Origin: Streptomyces sp. S4.7
GTDB lineage: Bacteria; Actinomycetota; Actinomycetes; Streptomycetales; Streptomycetaceae
Assembly: GCF_010384365.1 (NCBI RefSeq)
Contig: NZ_CP048397.1
Span: 7,817,683-7,881,682, forward strand
Length of the DNA stretch: 64,000 nt
Direction of reading: 5' to 3'
The translations under genes and the position numbers were made by a program. The notes under the pieces are model-generated. The model was not told the DNA's origin. It ran no database searches and worked only from the letters and a program-made list of their open reading frames with translations. Positions 58,770 to 64,000 of this stretch are shown here, in pieces (position 1 is the stretch's first letter; the number at the start of each line of letters is the position of its first letter).

Positions 58770-59756
58770 CTATTCTCGCTTCCCCTTGCACAATCCTCTC
58801 GGCTCAGACGGCGCGTCCATCAGGGCGGTGACATAGGCGTCAAGCCGCTCCTCCACGAATCGGGTCGTCAGCTCCGCCCTCCCCGCCTCCCGCCACGGCT
58901 GCGACACCAGATGCACTTCCTCCGAGAACGCCAGCGCGTCCCGCACCCGCCAGTACAGGCGCCCGCTCGGGTCCGCGGCCTGCACCCCGCCCGCCTCCCC
59001 GTACGCCTCGGAGAACCGCAGCCCCCACTCCGGGCCGTGCAGCAGTGAGAGGTTCGTGGAGCAGTGCGCCACGTCCAGATCCGCCGGTTCCCAGGAGGTC
59101 GCCGTCCAGTCCACGACGCCGGTGATCCGGGGACCTGCCGGGCCCGGGGGCGGCACGTCGAACAGCACGTTGCCGGGATGGAAGTCCCGGTGCAGGAACC
59201 GCCCTTCACAGGACGGCGCGGGCCCCCGGATCACGTCGATCGCCGCGGCCCATGCCCCCGCGTCGGCGCCCTTCGGGATCACGATGGTGTCGGCGGTCGT
59301 CAACGTCGTATACCCCGGAGGACGCTCGGCGGGCCGCAACGCGTGGATCGCCACGAGTTGACGCGCCAGCAGAGGCACGCGCGCCTCCAGCCCCTTGTCG
59401 CCGAGGACTGGCCGCCCCGCCAGATGTGTCATGAGGAGCGACGGATACTCGCAGTGCGCGCCGGCCGGATCAACCGCGACCAGCCCGGGGGCCGGCACAC
59501 CGGTCCCCGTGAGCAGCGCCAGTGCTCCGGCCTCCCTGCTCAGCCCGTCCCGGGCGTCCTCCACATCGACGAAGGTCCGCAGCACCAGCTCACGGGTGCC
59601 TCCGCCCCGCGCCCCGATGGTCAGCCGCCGCATCTCGGCGGTGATGCCGCCGTGCAACGCCTCGGCTCCGAGGACCCGTTCGCCGGCCTCCAGCTGCCGG
59701 CCGACCCAGGCCAGCGTCAACGGTCGGACAACTGCCGCCTCATCGTGGTTGGTCAC
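58770..59756 (-). CDS. Aminoglycoside phosphotransferase-like kinase (APH family)
   Basis: A 328-residue cytosolic protein from GTG 59756. 'LVLRTFVDVEDARDGLSREAGALALLTGTGVPAPGLVAVDP' is the ATP-binding lobe; 'CEGRFLHRDFHPGNVLFD' holds the catalytic Asp (HxDxxxxN); 'RITGVVDWTATSWEPADLDVAH' binds magnesium. Family members phosphorylate antibiotics, choline or other small molecules; no resistance can be inferred. GGTGGGG precedes the GTG. A broken SDR lies about 90 bp downstream, and a 173-residue protein of unknown function 58 bp upstream, on the same strand. Confidence 0.83.
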   Translation of the reverse strand: MTNHDEAAVVRPLTLAWVGRQLEAGERVLGAEALHGGITAEMRRLTIGARGGGTRELVLRTFVDVEDARDGLSREAGALALLTGTGVPAPGLVAVDPAGAHCEYPSLLMTHLAGRPVLGDKGLEARVPLLARQLVAIHALRPAERPPGYTTLTTADTIVIPKGADAGAWAAAIDVIRGPAPSCEGRFLHRDFHPGNVLFDVPPPGPAGPRITGVVDWTATSWEPADLDVAHCSTNLSLLHGPEWGLRFSEAYGEAGGVQAADPSGRLYWRVRDALAFSEEVHLVSQPWREAGRAELTTRFVEERLDAYVTALMDAPSEPRGLCKGKRE

Positions 59757-59814
59757 GGTGCCACCCCACCATCCGGACGGGGGCACGCGCGAAAGCTTTA
59801 CCGGAGGCGAGTGG

Positions 59815-60336
59815 TCAACGACCTGCGCTTCGCTCCGTACCGCGGGTGTAAGGAGCGAACAACAGGGACCAGTTGGCCACGGTGGAGCGAGAGCCCATCG
59901 CCTGATGCGCTCCCGCCGTGTCGTCGGCGGCCCCCACCGTGGCCGCGTCCAGGAGATACGGCAGGTGCCCGTGCGCGGCGCCGGCGTTCCCGGTCTCCAG
60001 CGCGCCGCTGGTGAAGGTGCGCTGTTCGTCGCGCCACACCAGGTCCGAGCCGTCGACCGAGGCCCGGACCAACTGCGCCCAGTAGACCTCGTCGTGGGCA
60101 CCCGTCCGCTGACGCATGTGCCGCGCGGCGAACCGGGCCATGGCCTCCCCGTCGTCGATCAGCGGAGAGAGCACCTGGTCGGACGAGAAGTCGAAGCCGA
60201 AGAAGAGACGGCGCCCGTCGAGGACCAGCGATTCGACACCGCCGATCACCCCGGTACGGCCGGGCAGCCCAACAGCCAGGTCAACTGCCCTCTCCACCGC
60301 CGCCGGTGTGCCCGCCGCCGTTCCCTCGAATGCCAT
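59815..60336 (-). CDS. Hypothetical protein upstream of the APH-like kinase
   Basis: A 173-residue soluble protein starting MAFEGTAAGTPAAVERAVDL. It has 'VESLVLDGRRLFFGFDFSSDQVLSPLIDDGEAMARFAARHMRQ', 'YWAQLVRASVDGSDLVWRDEQRTFTSGALE' and a polar end with 'VANWSLLFAPYTRG'. No family recognised. GAGGGGGG stands 5-6 bases before ATG 60336. Same strand as the kinase, 58 bp apart, so possibly one operon. An inverted repeat AACCACG/CGTGGTT lies near 60420 in the 290-bp divergent gap, which holds no other gene. Confidence 0.6.
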   Translation of the reverse strand: MAFEGTAAGTPAAVERAVDLAVGLPGRTGVIGGVESLVLDGRRLFFGFDFSSDQVLSPLIDDGEAMARFAARHMRQRTGAHDEVYWAQLVRASVDGSDLVWRDEQRTFTSGALETGNAGAAHGHLPYLLDAATVGAADDTAGAHQAMGSRSTVANWSLLFAPYTRGTERSAGR

Positions 60337-60626
60337 GGTCGCCCCCCTCGCGGTCCCTGCCGGACCGTCAGCACAGTGTCCACAGCATCGCACTGAACAC
60401 CCGTACCTCGACATCCTCGAACCACGAAGCCGTGGTTGACCTCCGGACTCGCCCGGTACCCGCCACCGCGAACAGCCGGCCACCACCATCGCCGGCGAAC
60501 ACGGGAGCGGAGTCGTCTCCGTCTCTCCGTCCGACACGCGCGTGAGTCATCGACGTGGTCAGCACCGCTCACCGCCCGATAAGGCCGCGCGGGGTGGACG
60601 CCGTGGACGCTAGGGTCCTGAACGTG

Positions 60627-61790
60627 ATGAACCCACCGGTGAGTAGGCAGTTGATCGTCGTCGGCGCCGGCATCGTCGGTGCGTCGGTGGCGTATCACGC
60701 CGCCCGGGCGGGAGCCACCGTGACGTTGGTCGACGCCGGGCAGCCGGGCGCCGGAGTGACGGCGGACTCGTTCGCCTGGGTCGGCGCGTCCGGCGTGCGT
60801 GAGGGTCCGGCCGCCGGGCTGCGGGCCACCGCCACGGCGGAGTACCGCCGGCTCGGGGCCGAGTTGCCGGGACTCCCGGTGACCTGGTCCGGTTCGCTGG
60901 TCTGGAACAGCCAGGCCGGCGCGCCGGATGCCGGGCCGGGTCAGACGATCGTGGACGCGGCCACTGTGGCGACGCTCGAGCCCGCTCTTCGCCGGCCTCC
61001 CGAGTGGGCTGTCTGGGCGCCGGACGACGGCGCTGTCGACTCGGTGGGCGTGACCGAGCGGCTGGTCGCGGGGGCTCGCGCCCATGGGGCCCGGATACAT
61101 CTGGACACGCCGGTCACCGGGGTCCGCCGGGATACGGCGGGCCGGATCGCCGGGGTCGAGACGGCAGCGGGACCGCTCTCCGGTACGACGGTGGTGCTGG
61201 CGGCCGGGGTTGCCACGGCCGCGCTGGCCGCCCCGCTCGGCGTGCGCGTCCCGGTGGAACCCTCCCCGTGTCCGCTGTTCCGGTTCAGCGCCCCGGCCGG
61301 TCTGGTCCGCACCGTGGTCAACACCGAGGACTTCGATCTCCGGCAGGTCGCCGCCGACCGGCTGATCGCCGCCGCGGACTCGCCCGAACGGACCCTTGCC
61401 GCCGTCCGGTCCACTTTCCGGGGCGCCGGGAGTGTCGAGCTGCTCAGCACCCGGATCGGAGTGCGCCCGATGCCGGCCGACGGCGAGCCGGTCGTCGGCC
61501 CGGTCGCCGAGGTCCCCGGCCTCTACTTGGCGGTGATGCACGCGGCGGTCACCCTCGCCGCGGCCGTGGGCCGCCTGGCCGCACGGGAGTTGGTCGACGG
61601 AACCGCCGAGCCGGCTCTGTCGGGCTGCCGCCCGGACCGCTTCCGACGGTTGGGCGTCGTCATTTCCCGTCCCCGTCCCCGTCCGACCGTCCGACGGCGC
61701 CGACACCGCGACACCTCCGCGTCGAACCGGGTACAACCATCCGTGCCGTTCGGGGGTCTACCAAGTGTGAGCAAACCACTCTCGGAGTAA
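60627..61790 (+). CDS. FAD-dependent oxidoreductase of the DAO family
   Basis: A 387-residue protein. 'LIVVGAGIVGASVAYHAARAGATVTLVDAGQPGAG' is the FAD-binding GxGxxG fold at residues 8-42; 'VTERLVAGARAHGARIHLDTPVTGVRRD' and 'GTTVVLAAGVAT' follow; 'RIGVRPMPADGEPVVGPVAEVPGLYLAVMHAAVTLAAAVGRL' is the C-terminal FAD motif. It probably oxidises an amine or amino acid. TAGGGT about 11 bases before ATG 60627 suggests a leaderless mRNA. After residue 337 the chain ends in a basic Arg/Pro-rich extension of about 50 residues, unlike the family, which may show an altered 3' end. Confidence 0.82.
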   Translation: MNPPVSRQLIVVGAGIVGASVAYHAARAGATVTLVDAGQPGAGVTADSFAWVGASGVREGPAAGLRATATAEYRRLGAELPGLPVTWSGSLVWNSQAGAPDAGPGQTIVDAATVATLEPALRRPPEWAVWAPDDGAVDSVGVTERLVAGARAHGARIHLDTPVTGVRRDTAGRIAGVETAAGPLSGTTVVLAAGVATAALAAPLGVRVPVEPSPCPLFRFSAPAGLVRTVVNTEDFDLRQVAADRLIAAADSPERTLAAVRSTFRGAGSVELLSTRIGVRPMPADGEPVVGPVAEVPGLYLAVMHAAVTLAAAVGRLAARELVDGTAEPALSGCRPDRFRRLGVVISRPRPRPTVRRRRHRDTSASNRVQPSVPFGGLPSVSKPLSE

Positions 61791-61803
61791 CAAGGGGGAA
61801 ATC

Positions 61804-62253
61804 ATGGGAATCAAGCGTAATGTCACGTCCGCAGGAGCGTTGACCGCACTGGTGATCGGCGCGACCGCCACCTTCGGCGCCACCGCCCACGCCGCGCCCA
61901 ACGTCACGCCGCAGGGAGTCTGTGGCAGTGCCTACAAGACCGTGAACTCGGCTCCCATCGGGTCGCTCGGCACGGTCTACCTCACGTACAACTCCGCGAA
62001 CGGCAAGAACTGCGTCGCGACCATCCGCACCAACCCGGGCACCGCCAAGTACATGTCGACGTACATCTACGTGCCCGACACCGGCGAGTGGGCCGGCGAC
62101 TCCGGGAACTTCACGTCGTACGCGGGTCCGAGCCGTGTCTACGGCAAGGGCTACTGCGTGAGCTGGGGCGGCAACATCGCCAACGTGTACGTCTCGGTGG
62201 AGAACTCCAACTGCGCGGCCCTGAAGGAGCACCGGGTCACCACCGTCCGCTGA
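61804..62253 (+). CDS. Secreted spore-associated-protein-like protein (SpaA type)
   Basis: A 149-residue exported protein. The signal 'AGALTALVIGATATFGATAHAAP' is cleaved near residue 31. The mature part 'GVCGSAYKTVNSAPIGSLGTVYLTYNSANGKNCVATIRTNPGTAKYMSTYIYV' and 'GNFTSYAGPSRVYGKGYCVSWGG' is the pattern of Streptomyces spore-associated protein A, with four Cys likely forming two disulfides. Role at the spore surface is not settled. AGGGGGA stands 6 bases before the ATG, and a hairpin at 62366-62395 follows. Confidence 0.85.
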   Translation: MGIKRNVTSAGALTALVIGATATFGATAHAAPNVTPQGVCGSAYKTVNSAPIGSLGTVYLTYNSANGKNCVATIRTNPGTAKYMSTYIYVPDTGEWAGDSGNFTSYAGPSRVYGKGYCVSWGGNIANVYVSVENSNCAALKEHRVTTVR

Positions 62254-62365
62254 CCCCGGCTCAACCCCACGGCAAGGTCCGGATCGGGCCTTCGGGACTT
62301 CACCCCGGACGTCTTGACGAAGGCCTGCGCGCGTCACGGAAAGGCGCGGAAACTCACGACGGTCC

Positions 62366-62395
62366 GGCCGGTCCCGGGGCAGCCCCGGACCGGCC
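62366..62395 (+). terminator. GC-rich hairpin after the spaA-like gene
   Basis: GGCCGGTCCCGGGG (62366-62379) pairs with CCCCGGACCGGCC (62383-62395) with a one-base bulge and a 3-base loop, about 110 bp after the stop. Confidence 0.6.
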
Positions 62396-63323
62396 GGGGC
62401 TGCCCCGGCACGCCCCACTCGCTTACGCCGTCGCCCCGCCGGAAGCGGACCCGATGAACCGGCACGTACGCCGAGAAGTTCCCCTGTGTCCGGAACACAG
62501 CCGGATCACGACGTGATGGACTTGGCAGATGTCCTTGTTCACCGCATGGGACCAGGCGTGGTCCCTTTCCGGGAAGCGGTCCCTCGCCCCCTGCGCTGAC
62601 GCCGACCGTCGCTGGCAGACGCAACTCCCCTTCACTACCGGGCACTTCGACATGACGGGCGACACAGGCCGTCCTACCGCCGAGATGACCGACAGCGGTT
62701 GCCCTCATGCGGAGGAAGCCTTCGTGGCCGGGAAGGGCCTCGGTGGTCGCGGTGCTCCTCGCACCGCGCCCGGGTGTTCGGTGCGGGGCCGAGGGCCTCG
62801 CGGCGTCCAGCCAGGGCTCGCTGCCAGGCACCGCAGCGAACGGCGACCGGTCAATGAGTTCGTTTTTGAGGAGATCCTCCGCCTCAGCTACGGTGTGCCG
62901 CCGCTCCTCCAGACGATCCCCGTACCCTCCATGGCTTTCTCGTCGGCCGGCGCGGCGATCGTGCGGTACCTCAACAACACGGACGCCGGCGTCGCCGCCG
63001 AGATCGAGCGTGTCCTCGACACAACCTGCACGGGGCCCACGCTCTGCCGGCCTCAGGTTCCTGGTGGCCAAAGCCGCCCGCACCGATCGCCGACTGCGCC
63101 TGTCGACTGCGCCCGCGGTCCGAAGCCCGTCGTGGCCGGAGCCGTCGGACGCCCGCTGACCACCCCGACCGTGTGCGTCGCCTTTACCCGCCGCCACCTG
63201 TCGTCGAGCACCAGCCCAACCCGCGTCCGCTTCGAGAGAGGTTCCCGAACTCGTGACCGCACCAACTCCCGCGCCCTCCTTGTCCTCTGGACTGCCGTCG
63301 GTGCTCGGGGTGTTCGCCCACCC
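62396..63323. other. About 930 bp without a recognisable gene
   Basis: Long overlapping frames occur on both strands but none has a ribosome site, a recognisable motif or normal composition throughout. A plus-strand stretch at about 62845-63010 (with 'VPSMAFSSAGAAIVRYLNN') looks protein-like and may be a decayed fragment. Codon-position GC is blurred compared with neighbouring genes. The region ends at the IS3 element. Confidence 0.5.
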
Positions 63324-64000
63324 TGAAGTTTCCCCGCGATCTCGGACACGTGATCGTTATGCGGCAAGGGTGTGCTGGTGCCGCTGCCTGGCCTCGGCCG
63401 GGGTGAGGTAGCCGAATATCTTGTGTTTGCGCAGACGGCGGCGGTTGTAGAAGGTCTCGATGAAGGAGTAGACCTCGGCGCGGGCAGTGGCCCGGTCGGG
63501 CCAGATGCGGGTGCCGATCTCCTCCTTGAGGAGGGCCCAGAAGCTCTCCGCGGCGGTGTTGTCGAAGCATGATCCGGTGCGTCCACAGCTCTGCCGTAGC
63601 CCCAACTCCCGTATGTGATGCCGGAATTGGGTTGATGTATATTCGCTGCCGGGATCGCTGTGAACCACGCAGCCGGACTCCGGACCGCCCCGGCCGTGGG
63701 CCGTGTTCAGTGCGTCGACGACGAGCTCGGCGCGGTGGTGGCCGGCCATCGCGCAGCCGACGACCTCGCGGGTGGCCAGGTCCAGCCAGCAGGCGAGGTA
63801 GAGCCAGCCCTGCGCGGTGGGCAGATAGGTGATGTCGCCGACCAGCCGGGTCCCGGGCCGCTCGGCGTGGAAGTCGCGGTCGATCAGGTCCGGGGCCGGC
63901 TTCGCCTTCGCATCCGGTCGGGTCAGGGAACGCCTCTTGCGGCGGGTAGCACCGCGGATGTCGCGCTCGCGCATGACGCGGGCGATGCGCTGGTGGTTCA
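63324..64000 (-). mobile_element. IS3-family insertion sequence, 3' part (cut by right edge)
   Basis: The element end is put at TGAAGTTTCCCCGCGATCTC (63324-63343), 33 bp beyond the transposase stop; a partner inverted end lies outside the window, so the boundary is an estimate. Its transposase frame is on the minus strand. Confidence 0.75.
63357..64000 (-). CDS. IS3-family transposase OrfB, C-terminal part
   Basis: The frame is open to the window edge ('NHQRIARVMRERDIRGATRR' read from the edge). It is the DDE integrase core: first Asp in 'LVGDITYLPTAQGWLYLACWLDLATREVVGCAM', second in 'VHSDPGSEYTSTQFR', Glu in 'FDNTAAESFWALLKEEI', and the end 'TFYNRRRLRKHKIFGYLTPAEARQ'. OrfB is usually made by frameshifting from OrfA, which would lie to the right. 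The core looks intact. The N-terminal helix-turn-helix part is out of view. Confidence 0.9.
   Translation of the reverse strand, partial: NHQRIARVMRERDIRGATRRKRRSLTRPDAKAKPAPDLIDRDFHAERPGTRLVGDITYLPTAQGWLYLACWLDLATREVVGCAMAGHHRAELVVDALNTAHGRGGPESGCVVHSDPGSEYTSTQFRHHIRELGLRQSCGRTGSCFDNTAAESFWALLKEEIGTRIWPDRATARAEVYSFIETFYNRRRLRKHKIFGYLTPAEARQRHQHTLAA

Noticed and set aside
62529..63326. 265-codon plus-strand frame
   Set aside because: No ribosome site, mixed composition, and only a short protein-like stretch; reported as gene-poor sequence instead.
1..64000. tRNA, rRNA, CRISPR, prophage or PKS/NRPS genes
   Set aside because: Looked for tRNA T-loop sequences, spaced direct repeats, phage structural motifs and megasynthase motifs; none held up.

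Overview
The window reads as chromosomal DNA of a Streptomyces species. It is strongly GC-rich with GC in nearly every third codon position. GTG starts and leaderless genes are common, secreted proteins carry Tat-type signals, and there is a perfect CebR operator, the cellobiose box known from Streptomyces. No rRNA, tRNA, CRISPR array, prophage or PKS/NRPS gene is visible. The content is accessory: sugar use, efflux, small redox enzymes and many small regulator/target pairs.

Layout. 0-2.5 kb: the start of a GNAT acetyltransferase running off the left edge, zinc-independent ribosomal protein L31, a VOC protein, a P-loop kinase and a hydrolase. 2.7-8 kb: a LacI regulator followed by ribokinase, RpiB-type isomerase and an MHS transporter, with a divergent SDR and two LacI operators between. 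8.1-11.9 kb: a MarR/EamA divergent pair and an ArsR-MFS operon, each with obvious operators. 11.9-16.6 kb: NmrA-like protein, FUSC-type exporter and a MerR/old-yellow-enzyme pair, separated by a family of short interspersed repeats at gene 3' ends. 16.7-22.6 kb: secreted lactonase, L,D-transpeptidase, amidase, SigJ-type ECF sigma factor and a TMEM175-like channel. 22.6-23.5 kb: two convergent genes that appear to have lost their 3' ends in one deletion. 23.8-27.5 kb: MHYT sensor and a compact operon of NodS-like methyltransferase, DUF1796 protein and PIG-L deacetylase. 27.7-41 kb: aldo/keto reductase, DUF2630, cysteine-desulfurase-like enzyme, ceramidase, a lone TOPRIM protein, haloperoxidase-like hydrolase and a SpoIIE phosphatase, mixed with frameshifted or truncated genes. 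41-44.3 kb: ABC exporter plus Nudix, then a second P-loop kinase.

44.5-54.6 kb is the clearest functional block. A LacI regulator faces two sugar permeases, a binding lipoprotein and a GH42 beta-galactosidase, with two identical 16-bp operators between them. No transport ATPase is encoded here, so a shared MsiK-type ATPase is expected. A CebR-controlled GH6 cellulase and a further LacI regulator with its own palindromic operator follow. Together they suggest uptake and cleavage of galactosides and plant-wall glucans.

54.7-64 kb: MptB-like mannosyltransferase with a small membrane protein, an HSL-type esterase, fragments of a monooxygenase and of an SDR, a phosphotransferase, a FAD oxidoreductase, a spore-associated-protein-like secreted protein, about 1 kb without a recognisable gene, and the 3' part of an IS3-family element cut by the right edge.

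Recurring themes are unusually legible operators beside their regulators, short repeats that supply or abut stop codons at gene ends, and at least seven eroded genes, as expected of a fluid chromosome arm. All functional names come from motif recognition by eye; no database search was run.
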